A stretch of DNA of 64,000 nucleotides from Otatea glauca (GCA_036346275.1 CM070721.1:52787869-52851868); one strand, 5' to 3'; positions 22,706 through 35,356 are shown, counted from the first letter of the stretch. The notes: generated by a model from the sequence alone, not told the origin. Numbers and translations: made by a program.

Positions 22706-24336
22706 TGAAGGACCATGTGGAGGTCCATCCATGTTTGTGATGAGTATTTGACTTTATTTGAGCAAGGTGTGCTCAAGTTTGAATTTGATTTGGATTGATT
22801 TTCAAAATGAAGCAATTTGAGTTGTCTTTGCCAGGAGTGGCAGTACCGGTCGTATGGACGCGGTAGTGATGAGTTGCATGGTTTATTGCACATCTTTATG
22901 GGCATTGCTATGTGAGGAGTTTCCTTGTCTTTGATGGTTGCAGGACGACGGTGCTAGGTCATGGTGAGGCGAAGGATGACCGGGACTAGGCGAGGAGCGT
23001 CGGAGGTCCAGACGGTTGGGAGATCGCCGGAAGATGATCGGAGACGGAGTCCGGGCAAGTCAAGAAGACAAGGAAAGGAGATGATGCTAGCTAGATGCCG
23101 CGTGGATCAATAAGGACCGTCGGATTGAGGTCTAGTTGATAGGTTAGCGGGTCTAGGTAGTATGCTTTGAAAACCGTGCAAGAAAACCCGGTATGTGTGT
23201 GGGTTTTGGGTTAGCCCTTGCATGGCTGTGTGTGTGGGTTAATCCTAGCCCTTAGATGAGTGCTCTAGGGTTGAGGGACTCATCCAAGGGTGGTAGGTGG
23301 CCCAAGAGTAGTATAAATAGGGGTGGAGGGGTAGCCTCCTTCCCTTGAAGGTGTTGAGGTTTTTGATGCTCATTTGAGCTTTGCCCACATGAATGTGAGG
23401 CTTTGTAACCTCCCCTTCCAGAAATGAAAGTTTTATTCATCCACCTCTGAATTTATTTTGCGCATTTACATTATGTCTTTACTTTACGCAATTTAAATTC
23501 AGCATTTACTTTCCCGCAATTACATTCCCGCAATTTACTTTCAAGTAATTTGGATTTGCCTCCCCTCCTTCTAAATGCTGCTGTTCTTGGATGTTTTGAG
23601 TGTGTTCATATGGTTTTACTTCTCTTTTGCACTCTTGGATTGAGTAGAGAACATCTTTTCTTTCAAGTTCCAACTTTGTTCTGAACTTGTTCTTCGCGCA
23701 GCAGTCAGTGTTTGATTTTTGTAAAAATATAGAAAATCCTTTTGAGTGATTCTTGTTGGAGGAGGTGCGGGACTCTGATATCCGCTTGCAGAAAAATTTT
23801 GGAGTTCACTTGTTGTACCGTTTGGGCGCCATGAGGTGAAAACTGAGCCCCAAACGTTCTGCTCGAAGTTCTTGACCAGACTGTGTTCTTCGATTTTTCG
23901 TGTTTTTCTGTAAGGCTTTTTGAGGAGAAATTTGGTGGAGTTCTTTAAGACTCTGATGCTCACAGGAGAAAAAGTCTCAAAATTTTGTGAGCTACAGAAA
24001 CCCACCAACCTCCTGTGCAAATTGAGGACAAGTTCTGGGAATTCTGCTTTTGCTTTTCTGAAAGTGACTTTTGTGATTTGAATTGATGTCCTTTCTAAAA
24101 GCAAGAGTTTGAATTGATTCCTCTTTATCTTGGACACTAGACAACCAGGATTGTGACTCAAAATCCCCACATATTTTATGGTACTTATCCATGCAAGCTT
24201 GGGGTACACATAGTTGTCTAGTTTTTGGGTTTTCACAATTCCTTTTGAGCGATCTTGTCGAGGTTTTTGTTGGAGTATTTTGGGGAATTTTTATTTGCGA
24301 CCATTCACCCCCTCTGTTCGCCATTTCGGTCCTTCA
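22706..24336 (+). repeat. 5' LTR of element C
   Basis: 1631-bp LTR from TGAAGGACCATGTGGAGG to TTTCGGTCCTTCA. The TATA box is GTATAAATAGGGG (23311-23323). Downstream GAAATGAAAGTTTTATTC near 23421 may lie by the RNA end. The sequence GGGGGTGAATGG (minus) near its 3' end is shared in style with other grass copia LTRs. Confidence 0.93.
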
Positions 24337-24338
24337 AT

Positions 24339-24350
24339 TGGTATCAGAGC
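24339..24350 (+). promoter_or_regulatory. Primer-binding site of element C
   Basis: TGGTATCAGAGC, two bases after the LTR end; complementary to the 3' end of plant initiator methionine tRNA, which primes minus-strand cDNA. Confidence 0.93.
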
Positions 24351-24391
24351 CGGTTTTGCTCTTCCATAGATCTTGACCGGTCTCAAGAGCC

Positions 24392-26740
24392 ATGGCGACG
24401 GACAAATATTCCACCAAGCCTCCAATCTTTAATGGAGTTGATTTTCCTTTTGGAAGTCCGGATGGAGTCATACATCACGCCTGGGCTACGATATGGCGAA
24501 GGTGAAACTCCGTATGAGGTTCCTGCCGATGAAAATGTCACGGCCATCAATATGGTTGACGTTGAGGCGAATGCTAAGGCAAGGAACATTCTCATACTGT
24601 GGTCTTAGCCGCATGTGAGTATGATAGATTTTCACCTTCGCTCCGCTCACGAGATTTGGGTAACCCTCGATGCTTACCATGAGGGCTCTACTCAAATCAA
24701 GGCGTGAGGCAGACAGTTCAAGCGCGAGTACAACAAGTTTGATCAACGCTACGGTGAGAGTCTCGACGAGTGTTTTGGTCGGTTTACAAAGATTTTGAGC
24801 GACCTCCGAGCGATTGGTTGCATATACCCGACTCGGACAATGCTCGGCATTTCTTGACCGCACTCGACCTTCGGGTTTGGGAGATGAAGGTGACCACCAT
24901 CAAGGACACCACCGACTTATCGACTCGACTCTTGACGGGCTTTATTCCGCCTCAAGACTCATGAGATCGATGTCGTCTCTCGGAAGACGAAATCTCGATC
25001 GATGGCTTTGGTCACCGATCCCATTGGATCTTCTTCTTCCGATCCTTCTATTGGTTTCTCTCTTTCCGCCTTTGCGAGCTAGCGATGACCAAGCTGGAAA
25101 ATTTCAGAAAATGAGCTTGCTCTTCTCGCCGCAAGTTTTCTCATGCATACAAGAGGGTGAGAGAGAGGAAGAGAGGTGGCATGATCACCTGCTTCGAGTG
25201 TGGTGGCCCCAACCACATTCGGGTGAACTGTCCCAAGCTAGAGAAGGGCAAGAATGACGTTGGCGGTTCGGGCAAGAACGACTACACCGACAAGAACCGC
25301 AACAAGAAGCCTCCGGTTCGTGAACCGCGCGAGAAGAAGTACCGCAACTTCTCCAAGAACAAGAAGCTCTTCCACCGCGTCCTTGCCGCGCTTGACGACA
25401 TCAACCTCTCCGACACGGAGACATGGAGCGACGAGGGCGAGGATGATCCGCAAGAGAAGAAAGGCGGCGACGACTTCTCCGGCATGTGCTTCATGGCCGA
25501 CACCAACGACATCAGCGACTCCGAGCTCTAAAGTGACTCGGACGAGGTACCCTCCTATGACCAGCTCAACGAAGCTTTCTGCAAATTAGGAAAATTTCAT
25601 GCTAGAGCTAGAGCTAGGTGTACGGAGCTTGAGAAGGAAGTAGGTACCTTGACTCGGGAGTTAGCTTCACTTAGATCTTCTCCCTCCCGAGTCACTGATG
25701 ATTGCTCTTTGTGTGATGCTATTCTTGTGGAGTTGGAGAACCTAAGGACCATACATGATAGTGTGCTTGTTGAACTTGATGGTCTTAGGTTGAAGAATGC
25801 TAGCACTAGGTCTGTTGATGCTATTCTGTTGAGGCTAGTTTTCTTCATGCTCACTCCACTCCATCATGCTCTAATTGCCCTAAATTGCTTGCCGAAATTG
25901 ATGCCATGAGCGAACACCTTAGGAAGCTTTCTGCTAGAAACAATGAACTTGAATCACATGCTTCTAAGGACCCAGTCAGCTCATGTGAGAGTCAGTAAGC
26001 AATTAAAACTTGACAATGAAACCACGAATGTCAAGTGTGCTAAACTTGCTAAGGACTTACTAGATAAGTCACAAAAATATTGCTTGCGATGTCTTGAGAT
26101 TGTGGGGACTTGGATAAAATCCATGTCGAACTTAGGAAGAAATTAGAAGACCAAGCCCATAGAATTAGAGATGCTCCTTGCGTTTCTTGTAAGGCCCTCA
26201 AGATTGAGGCGGCCGTCTTTGAGGAGAAAAATGCACGTGCTGAGAGAGCTCATCTTTCTGGTTCTTCTTCCTCTCCTTCCCCCTGTTCTTCTTGTGCTTC
26301 TTTCTTCCGAGATTGCCAGTATCTTATGAGCACTCTCGAGAAGTTTGTTGGAGGCAAGAAGAAGCTCAATCTTATTCTAGACTAATCCAAGATTAGTAGA
26401 TTCAATCAAGGTCTAGGATTTGATCCCTTGGAGCACGCTCGGGCGCATCCTCCCACCATAGTGCGCGGCTCCAAGAGTGGTGAGATTGTGGTAGCTCCCA
26501 GAGTGAGTACCACCGTGTTTAGATCTCTGGGGTTGTCCATAGGACTTGACTGTAAGGGTGTTACTCCTATTGCTTACGCCTCTAGCAAGGCGAAGTACAC
26601 ATGCACCTTCAGTAAGAAGGATGGTCACCTAGTAGATTTACGCTCAGCGCGCCAAGATCACTCGGTGTGGCGTGTTGTTGCTCTTAGGGGTATTGTGGTC
26701 ATCCCGGACTTTGAGTGCTCCTAAGACACACACCGCTTCT
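24392..26740 (+). pseudogene. gag: Element C gag (fragmented)
   Basis: Starts MATDKYSTKPPIFNGVDF at 24392. The UBN2-type core is scattered over frames (VDVEANAKARNIL; then FDQRYGESLDECF-like DNA at 24740-24790). A zinc knuckle, CX2CX4HX4C (CFECGGPNHIRVNC), lies at 25190-25231. Next come an acidic stretch and a long coiled-coil-like region (KLEKEVGTLTRELASLRSSP-type). A second CTF(C)KKDGH motif near 26600 has lost its second cysteine (CTFSKKDGH). Several one-base shifts and a stop (TAA at about 25530) break the frame. The 597-residue frame of element E is the better-preserved counterpart. Confidence 0.8.
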
Positions 26741-27169
26741 AGACAAAGTTAGAGAGTCGCTGTTTTTGGGCGGCGTCCCAGACTTGGTTTTCATGCTAGT
26801 TCTTGAGTTTTAGTCCGGAGCTGTTCAGTAGTCGATCTTTCCGCCGTCCTCTTGATATTCCTCGTTTTCCCATCGAGGTAGATATCGTGGCGTGAGGTAT
26901 TTTACGGTAGGAGATCCAGCAGCCTTATCGGGATGGTCCGGCTTTTGCACCACTGGCGTGCCAACCCGCTTTGACTCCTAGATTATCTACGAGTTGCTCG
27001 ATCGTGTGAGAGTTGAGCGTCAGAGAGACACTCGAGTCGATCTTCTTCGTGGTCGGTACTGAGGTGTCGTATGGTTGAGATTGGGTTCCTAAGTCTTCAC
27101 TCTATCCCAAGATCTTGAGTCATCTTTCTCTTGTGTCTTGATCAGTTCGTTTCCGGATGGGAAGGGCGA

Positions 27170-28200
27170 TGTTTGGATTGTTGACTCGGTTGTTCTCGTC
27201 ATATGACCGAAGATTCTCGTTGGTTCTCTTCCCTAGTCCGAGCCCCCGGTGATGAGTTAATCACTTTTGGGGATGCATCTTCAGGTAGAGTCATTGCTAA
27301 AGGTACCATCTGCATTAACCAAAATTTCATTCTTAAAGATGTTGCCTTAGTAAGTAAGCTGCAATACAATCTGCTCTTTGTTTCTCAGCTTATCGATGAC
27401 TCTTTCGAGGTAAGCTTCAAGAGTAATGCTGTAGAATCCTTGATTCATCGGGAGGGTTAGTTATGGATTTCTAGATTTGGGAGAGTCTTTCGTGCTGATT
27501 TTTCTCGCTTCTTCCGAGACTCTCTTCGATGTTTGATTGCTTCTGAGTCCCGTGATCTCTCCTTATGGCATAGGAGACTTGGTCACATTGGTTTTGATCA
27601 TTTGACCCGAGTTAGCGACCACGATCTCATTCGGGTTTGCCCAAACTCAAGATGGTCAAAGACTTAGTTTGCTCTCCTTGCCGACATGGCAAGATGGTTA
27701 TCGCTTCTCATCCTCCGATCACCGTAGTGATGGTGATGCACCAGACAGCTTTTACATATGGACACTTTGTTGGTCCGGCTAGAGTGCGATCGGCAGGAGG
27801 GAAGTGGTATGTTCTTGTCATCGTTGATGATTTTTCTAGATTCTCTTGGGTATTCTTCATGGCCTCGAAGGATGAGACTTTTCTCACTTCAGGGGTTTGA
27901 TCAATGGGTTGTCTATTGAGCTCCTGGTGCATTACGAGCTATACGCAGTGATAATGGCACGGAGTTCAAGAATTCCTACTTTGAGAGTTTTTGTGTGGAG
28001 TCGGTTTAGAGCATCGTTCTCTTCTCCCTCGCTCCTCCTCAAGAATGGCGTAGTGGAAAGGAAGAACAGGACCACAGTTGAGATGGCGTGACGATGCTAG
28101 GCAGCACAAGACTCTAGGAAGTTTTAATGAGGCTATAGCTACCGCTTGCCATGTTTCTAATCGCGTGTTTTTGAGAGCACATTTGCATCGCACTTCTTAT
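27170..28200 (+). pseudogene. Element C protease and integrase remnant
   Basis: The protease active site sits at about 27176-27210 but lacks one base in the DSG codons, so the frame shifts exactly there. The 27203-27460 frame continues GDELITFGDASSGRVIAKGT. The integrase zinc domain follows (LWHRRLGHIGFDHL; CSPCRHGKM), then VDDFSRFSWVFFMASKDET. The third acid is around NGVVERKNRTTVEMA (28044-28090). At least four frame changes are needed, so no functional integrase can be made. Confidence 0.75.
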
Positions 28201-28229
28201 GAGTTGAGGTATGGGCGAAAGCCCAGTGT

Positions 28230-29600
28230 GTCTCATTTCGCGTTTTGGTTGCAAGTGTTTTATCTTGAAGTCCGTAACCTAGATAAGTTTGAGTCTCGCT
28301 CTTCCGATGGTATCTTTCTAGGTTACTCGACTTCTTCTCGTAGCTATAGGGTGCGGGTGTTGATGCATAGGATCATAGAGACCTGTGATGTGACCTTCGA
28401 TGAGGCTAGCCCAGAGCTAGACTGTTGTTTGAGCTCTTCTTATCCCTCCGAGACCATCTTTGTAGAAGATGAGGATGATGGAGATGATGGTGTTCCACCG
28501 GATCCAGTTCCCTCTATACCCGAGGTGCCTCCTGTTTCCATTTACGCACCTCAAAGTGACCACCTTGCCTTCCGCTCTCCTTGTGAGTGGCTCTGCTCCT
28601 ACCTCTTACATGCATGAGGTAGAGGCCATCGCTTCAGTCCTCCCGTCATATCCGAAAGCTCATCCACCGATCGGATCATTGGTGATCTGCTTGAGCGCGT
28701 CACTCGCTCAAAATCAGGTTTGTCCGATTCTGCCTCCACTCTGCCTTTGTTGCCTCCTTTGGCCGAAGGATGTTTCTCATGCATTATCCGATGAATCGTG
28801 GATTAATGCTATGCATGAGGAACTTGAGAACTTTGAGAGGAACAAGGTATGGCGACTTGTCGAGCCCCATCCGGTCATAATGTCATTGGGACCAAGTGGG
28901 TGTTCAAAAACAAGCAGAGTGAGGATGGGGTTGTCATTCGCAACAAGGCTAGGCTAGTTGCACAGGCTTTTCTCGGGTTGAGGGTCTTGACTTTGAGGAG
29001 ACCTTTGCCCTGTAGCTAGACTAGAGGCTATTAGGATCTGCTTGCATTCTTTGCATCCCGGGCTTCAAGCTCTATCAAATGGATGTCAAGAGTGCATTCC
29101 TCAATGGCTATATTGAGGAAGAGGTTTATGTCAAACAACCTCCGAGATTCGAGAACCCCAAGTTTCGAGTCATGTATACAAGCTCTCCAAAGCTTTGTAT
29201 GGACTCAAGCAGCCCCAGAGCATGGTATGAGAGGCTCAAGTCTTATCTTCTCAGCCATGACTTCAAAATGGGCATAGTAGACAAAACTCTGTTCATCAGA
29301 CACCATGAGTCTCATTTTCTTCTTGTCTAGATTTATGTGGACGATATAATTTTTGGTGGCTCATCTCATTCGCTTGTGTCTCAGTTTTCTGAGGTGATGA
29401 GCACAGAGTTTGAGATGAGTATGATGGGCGAGTTGAGCTACTTTCTTGCATCAAGGCAAATATACCCGTGACCTCCTGAGGCGTTTCGACATGTCTGATG
29501 GGAAGCCGGTGATGACTCCTATGGCCACCACTGCTGTCCTCGAGCCCGATGAGGATGGTGAGCCTGCTGATCAAAAGGAGTTTCGGAGCATGATCGGCTC
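28230..29600 (+). pseudogene. Element C reverse transcriptase remnant
   Basis: The DNA encodes the linker with SRSYRVRVL, then MHEELENFERNKVWRLVEP, GTKWVFKNKQSEDG-like DNA, YQMDVKSAFLNGYIEEEVYV, and IYVDDIIFGGSSHSL around 29335-29370. A TAG interrupts just before IYVDD (29328-29330). The YVDD catalytic pair survives. A deletion removes part of the FLGFQIKQT segment (29445-29460) when compared with element E. Confidence 0.78.
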
Positions 29601-30230
29601 CTCTTGTACCTCACCGCTTCGAGGCCGGACATACATTTTCTTTGTGTGTGCATGCGCTCGAGTTCAAGCTTCTCCTCGCGCTCTCACCGCCCGCGGTCAA
29701 GCGCATCTTCGAGTACCTTCGTGCTACCACCGATTATGGTATTTGGTACTCTTCGTCTTCTTGTCTATCTCTTAGAGCCTTTTACGATGCCGACTTTGTT
29801 GGTGTAGGATAGATAGGAAGAGCACTTACGGCACTTGCCAATTCATTGGCACTTCTCTTGTTTCTTGGTCATCTAGGAAGCGATCAGGAGTTGCCGATCC
29901 ATCACGAGGCCGAGTATGTTGTTTGCAGACTAGTTCTTTGAGCAGTGCTCTGGATGAGATCGACCTTACGGGACTATGGGTTAGAGATAGAGAGTGTGCC
30001 ACTTTTACGTGACAACACTTCAGCTATTTGCATTGCTAAAAACCCAAATGCAACATTCCGGACCAAGCACATTGATATTAGATATCACTTCCTTAGAGAC
30101 CATGTGGAGAAGGGAGATATCGCGCTTCGATCAGAGAGAGTGACCTTGATTAGCCGATATTTTCACCAAGCCTTTGGATAGCTCCAGATTTGTTGCCTTG
30201 AGGAGTGAGCTTGGAGTCGTGAGCCCTTAC
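29600..30230 (+). pseudogene. Element C RNase H remnant
   Basis: Fragments of the connection and RNase H domains: MYLTASRPDIHFL, STYGTCQFIGTSLVSWSS-like DNA, LRDNTSAICIAKNPNATFRT and HIDIRYHFLRDHVEKGDIAL. The C-terminal FTKPLDS segment is in another frame. Matches element E RNase H (52199-52498) closely. Confidence 0.78.
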
Positions 30231-32060
30231 GCCTTTCGTGAGGGGGAGGTGGTTTGTATATTATGTATTATATGTTTTCTTCCACTTTTCTTTTCTTTGT
30301 GTTTCTTCCGGGTGACTTTGGGCTTGTTTTCTTGAGTTGAGTTCACTCACTTAGACTTCTCGCATGCCTTGCATTGACCTCTTATCTTGTGCTTTAGGTT
30401 GCTATCATGCGTGATTAGTGTTCTCTCTTCTCTCTAGGTTGAGTTCCCTCACGTCTTATAAGTCTAGCGGTATTGGGCCTCCGGTAGACAGGTGCATGTG
30501 CACTCCTTAGTTGGGATCTAGAGTCGACTTCCTATGTCACCATCGGGAAGATAAGAGCGAGTCCGAGCCGTAGTGAGTCTCTTCTATCTTTTCTATGCTC
30601 TATAGCCATCCAGTTTTGCGCTTTCGACTTCTTCTCCTCATTACATTTTTTCGGTTATTATTGAGTTCATTCGGGTTTTCTTTATGCCTAATCTTGATAA
30701 TAACTCAACTTTAACCAGATTTGAGCTTAAAATTGATTCATTTGTTGAGGGGAGTTTGGGAATCTGTTCATGCATTGCATTTAGACTGCATTTTCATTTT
30801 ATGAGCTTTGTCTATTATGCAATTGATTTCTTCTTCATGCTATACACCATGCTACATCATTTGAAGAAAATCACTAGCTTAGGTATGTCCAAGTTCATTT
30901 AACTTGCTAAGCATAAAAATGAAATAAGCCTTAAATGAAAAACTTGATGAAACTTGTTGCTTTTACTTGCTAGGTTTCTTCTCTAGAGGTTTGTGCCATA
31001 ATTTGAGAAATTTAGGAGTTCTCTAGAGTCCCTATAGCAACTTGGGTGAAACTAGTTTGATCCATGCAGAGTCCTTCAATTGCTCATGAATCGTTATGCT
31101 AGAAATGGAAATTAAACAAAATTGACTCTTCTTGTGCACATACGACTCAACACCTTGTATTCACAAGACCGCTTCCCATTGCACTTGGGATGAACTTGGA
31201 ATACATCGTGTTTGACCTAGACCATCCTCTTAAGAGCTCATCTTGAGATGGTCGCATACGGCTTGAGTCAATTGGTTGTCAAAAGGAAATGTAAATAAAT
31301 TAAAAACAAAGACATATGTGGGTAAAGAATGCAAATAATGTCAAACATTTGCACCCCGCTATGTCTTGTATGATGATAAATCAAAATTTGCATTAAGTGA
31401 TAAATGAGCCCGAAGGACCTTGTATGCTCTTCTAGATTCCCCAACGTGTTGAGTAGGTTGAACTCTAGGTTTTCCTTTTGATCCTTAGAGTGACTATTCT
31501 TCTATTTTTGAAACTAAAGCTAAGTGTTGCACTTGTCAAATCTTGCTAAAAATGAAATATTCAAAACTAAGCTCGTATTTGCACTTGGACATGCCTTAGT
31601 TTAGTCATCTTTTGAAATTGACAAGCTTGGTGTAATATCCTTCCATTTTGATCAATTGGATAATCCTCAAAGCTCTTTCGATTGCATTTCATGCATACAT
31701 AAAAAAATTGATGCCTATATTGCCAAAAGGGGGAGATAACGAGAAAAGGCATCACTAAAAAGATAAAAATGTGAATGCTTATTTGGTTATTATGATCTTT
31801 GTAAAACTATGCTACTACTTCTGTTGGATCATAATCTCATAATCACATTTGACATGTTTAGTTGGATTTTAGAGTTTTTGTTGAAAACTTGCTCTTTCTT
31901 AAATTTAACTCTAAAATCTGAATTCCTATTCGTCAACTTGGTCATGGTTCCAATTTCTATCTTTGTACCAAGTTTGACTTTGCAACTGAAAATTGCTTTC
32001 TTCTTCATTTTCTTCAAACTCAAATTTATGCCTTTTGTATGGTTTGTCAATATACTCATC
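30231..32060 (+). other. Element C non-coding region between pol and PPT
   Basis: About 1.8 kb between the end of RNase H and the polypurine tract, with no ORF over about 100 codons in the sense direction and no recognised domain. Some plant copia elements of this type carry an env-like frame at this position; none is visible here. The matching region in element E (50500-52190) is also non-coding but conserved in sequence, for example the 'gggactctagagaactcc' complement. Confidence 0.7.
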
Positions 32061-32071
32061 AAGGGGGAGAT
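32061..32071 (+). promoter_or_regulatory. Polypurine tract of element C
   Basis: AAGGGGGAGAT immediately before the 3' LTR; primes plus-strand cDNA. Confidence 0.88.
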
Positions 32072-33697
32072 TGAAGGACCATGTGGAGGTCCATCCATGT
32101 TTGTGATGAGTATTTGACTTTATTTGAGCAAGGTGTGCTCAAGTTTGAGTTTGATTTGGTTTGATTTTCAAAATGAAGCAATTTGAGTTGTCTTTGCCAG
32201 GAGTGGCAGTACCGGTCGTATGGACGCGGTAGTGATGAGTTGCATGGTTTATTGCACATCTTTGTGGGTATTGCTATGTGAGGAGTTTCCTTGTCTTTGA
32301 TGGTTGCGCAGACGACGGTGCTAGGTCATGGTGAGGCGAAGGATGACCGGACTAGGCGAGAGCGTCGGAGGTCCGCAGTTGGGAGATCGCGGAAGATGAT
32401 CGGAGACGGAGTCGGGCAAGTCAAGAAGACAAGGAAAGGAGATGATGCTAGCTAGATGCGCGTGGATCAATAAGGACCGTCGGATTGAGGTCTAGTTGAT
32501 AGGTTAGCGGGTCTAGGTAGTATGCTTTGAAAACCGTGCAAGAAAACCCGGTATGTGTGTGGGTTTTGGGTTAGCCCTTGCATGGCTGTGTGTGTGGGTT
32601 AATCCTAGCCCTTAGATGAGTGCTCTAGGGTTGAGGACTCATCCAAGGGTGGTAGGTGGCCCAAGAGTAGTATAAATAGGGGTGGAGGGTAGCCTCCTTC
32701 CCTTGAAGGTGTTGAGGTTTTGATGCTCATTTGAGCTTTGCCCACATGAATGTGAGGCTTTGTAACCTCCCTTCCAGAAATGAAAGTTTTATTCATCCAC
32801 CTCTGAATTTATTTTATGCATTTACATTATGTCTTTACTTTACATAATTTAAATTCAGCATTTACTTTCCGCAATTACATTCCCGCAATTTACTTTCAAG
32901 TAATTTGGATTTGCCTCCCCTCCTTCTAAATGCTGCTGTTCTTGGATGTTTTGAGTGTGTTCATATGGTTTTACTTCTCTTTTGCACTCTTGGATTGAGT
33001 AGAGAACATCTTTTCTTTCAAGTTCCAACTTTGTTCTGAACTTGTTCTTCACGCAGCAGTCAGTGTTTGATTTTGTAAAAATATAGAAAAATCCTTTTGA
33101 GTGATTCTTGTTGGAGGAGGTGCGGGACTCTGATATCCGCTTGCAGAAAAATTTTGGAGTTCACTTGTTGTACCGTTTGGGCGCCATGAGGTGAAAACTG
33201 AGCCCCAAACGTTCTGCTCGAAGTTCTTGACCAGACTGTGTTCTTCGATTTTTCGTGTTTTTCTGTAAGGCTTTTGAGGAGAAATTTGGTGGAGTTCTTT
33301 AAGACTCTGATGCTCACAGGGAGAAAAAGTCTCAAAATTTTGTGAGCTACAGAAACCCACCAACCTCCTGTGCAAATTGAGGACAAGTTCTGGGAATTCT
33401 GCTTTTGCTTTTCTGAAAGTGACTTTTGTGATTTGAATTGATGTCCTTTCTAAAAGCAAGAGTTTGAATTGATTCCTCTTTATCTTGGACACTAGACAAC
33501 CAGGATTGTGACTCAAAAATCCCCACATATTTTATGGTACTTATCCATGCAAGCTTGGGGTACACATAGTTGTCTAGTTTTTCGGGTTTTTCACAATTCC
33601 TTTTGAGCGATCTTGTCGAGGTTTTTGTTGGAGTATTTTGGGGGAATTTTTATTTGCGACCATTCACCCCCCCTCTGTTCGCCATTTCGGTCCTTCA
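32072..33697 (+). repeat. 3' LTR of element C
   Basis: 1626-bp LTR, nearly identical to 22706-24336 with the same ends. TATA at 32671. Most differences from the 5' LTR are single-base losses in short G or C runs between about 32340 and 32720, with few substitutions. Confidence 0.93.
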
Positions 33698-33705
33698 CTT
33701 AGACC

Positions 33706-33781
33706 ATCCGACGTGCCGAGTGCTGTAAACTTCCGGATTCCGTTTCCTTTCCACCGAGTGCTGTAACGAATCCAATCAAAG
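33706..33781. repeat. Duplicated block B, copy 2
   Basis: Matches 22580-22648. The unit CCGAGTGCTGTAA occurs twice (about 33717 and 33759). Starts 4 bp after the element C right TSD. Confidence 0.55.
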
Positions 33782-33821
33782 GAGCCCAATATACGATGTA
33801 TACGTACGCGTAGAAAAATTT

Positions 33822-34137
33822 AGTTAGTTATTCTTATTTTATGAATTGTGTGTAAAAAATTCATGAGGCAAGTCCCTTTTCAAACAAACCATGGAGTTCT
33901 GGAGCCAAGCTCATATAATTTTTTCCGTGTCTAGCTATAACCAAAATCTTGTACTCTTTTTAATGTGAAGCATCCAAAAGACATAATTGAACAATTCCTA
34001 AGTTTTTAAATTCTAGAGAATTCAACCGGACATGCCACACAAATTCTTGTGTGTTTTTTTTTCTATTCTGCAGTCCAAAGATGTCCTTAAAAATTACACT
34101 CAAAAGTATGGTGCGAATGAGCTTGGACTGCAGGTCG
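33822..34137. repeat. Duplicated block A, copy 2
   Basis: Matches 22150-22482 in the same orientation. Order here is B then A, whereas left of element C it is A then B. Confidence 0.7.
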
Positions 34138-35257
34138 GAGTTGGTGCCTGCTGTATCACACGTTTTTTTTCTAGACGTTGTATAACGTGATCCAATTGTT
34201 TGATTCCATCGCTCTTTTGGCTCTGACAATTTCAAATTTAATCTCTGTATGAATAAATTTGTAAAATTATTTCTGTTTCTAACCACAGAAGCAGTGCTAG
34301 CAAACACGTGTCGTTTGATGTGCTCCCGTGCCGTGGCAACATGCCATCACGACAGGCATAGCAGGTCTAGAGCTACCGTGCAAAAGGAGCTCGACAGAAG
34401 TGCCGTCGAGCACTAGGTGATTAGAGCAGAATTTGCCGAGCTGGGAATGCTTGGTAGGCTAGGCAATCATCGTAATTAAGTGTTTTAATTAAGTAAACCG
34501 GTTAATTAAGTTATTAATTAATTAAAGTAGTAAATTGCGCGATTAATTTACTAATTTGGGAGCTCAGCAAGAGTCTTGCTACGGTACGGAAGTGTCACTT
34601 GCTACATCTTTGGTCGGAAAGGAAATTATTTTTATAAATTTATTTGAAAGAGGCTAGATTTAAAAAACAAAAAGTGTGGGATAACCGTGGCTTCTGATTG
34701 TTCAGGTTCATGCTTCGTGCATCTCACGAGGAATTGATCTGGGCGAAGCCACCTCTAGGCCTCTACCCTTGAGGAAAGGAAGTGGGCCTCATGTAAAATC
34801 TGTTTAGCTGGCATCGGACGGAGGGAACTCGTTCATTTTGAAGACAAAGATACAATAGAAGGCCAATATAGATTGTTTACGTAGCGCTAACCGGCGAACC
34901 TATACATGACACTCGAATGCTATTCCGGTACAGTAAGACGATGTATGAAACTAGAGTATGGATGAACGGGGGACAAAAGTACGGCCTGATTAAGAAAGCA
35001 CCTAATACAACACATGGCAAGAAAGAGAGGTGCTTCAATGCTTTTCTTTGTTACAGTTGCACAAATATTAAAGCATGAATGAAAGGTAGATGGTGATTAC
35101 TTATCTCTTCGTTTACTTCAAGATTTGTGCAACTTGTATTGGGAGGAAAAGCATTGAAGCATTGCTCGGCAAGAAATTATCTACTCTTAGAAAGCGGAGC
35201 ATGTGGGAGACGAGCGAGACATGCATGAAGCAAAATGGAGCCTCATGGAGGTGGAGG
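34138..35257. other. Intergenic with a TTAATTAA-rich element
   Basis: No gene was recognised. 34479-34550 is dense in TTAATTAA-type motifs; similar sequence occurs inverted at 46895-46985 with comparable flanks (GCTTGGTAGG / GCTCAGCAAGAG), suggesting copies of one small element. 34246-34290 also resembles 46766-46810. GAGGAATTGATCTGGGCGA near 34730 resembles the promoter block at 63.9 kb. Confidence 0.35.
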
Positions 35258-35356
35258 CTAGAGGCCACCAAGCAAGTAGCTGCGGAGTGCCCTCGCGATG
35301 GTCGCGGTCGAGACAACGCGGTGGCGGCGGAAGTAGCGCATTACCCGGTCTGCCAT
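35258..35356 (-). pseudogene. Small membrane-protein gene, core deleted
   Basis: Copy 3 of the family. A 32-codon frame starts MADRVMRYFRR, like copy 1, and jumps directly to the family C-terminus (TATIARALRSYLLGGL, then stop). Both membrane helices and the loop are gone, in frame. DNA on both sides matches the other copies (GCCACCAAGCAAGTAGCTG on the 3' side, TCTGCCATTACC over the start). Probably a deletion relic rather than a working peptide gene. Confidence 0.6.

Larger units (their letters stand above)
22701..33702 (+). mobile_element. Copia element C (about 11 kb) with TSD
   Basis: Complete LTR retrotransposon 22706-33697 (10,992 bp), flanked by CTTAG at 22701-22705 and 33698-33702. 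LTRs are 1631 and 1626 bp. The PBS is a perfect TGGTATCAGAGC (initiator-Met tRNA) and the PPT is AAGGGGGAGA. Large LTRs, a long gag with coiled-coil and zinc knuckle, and a non-coding region of about 1.8 kb after RNase H point to the SIRE/Maximus-type copia group, by recall. The coding region is broken at many points. Element E is a relative in the opposite orientation. Confidence 0.95.

Noticed and set aside
23616..24236. 206-codon minus ORF (and its twin at 33049-33528)
   Set aside because: Both lie antisense inside the LTRs of element C; the frame is shared only because the LTRs are copies.
30684..30902. 72-codon plus ORF as env-like gene of element C
   Set aside because: Too short, with no signal peptide or transmembrane layout and no matching frame in element E.
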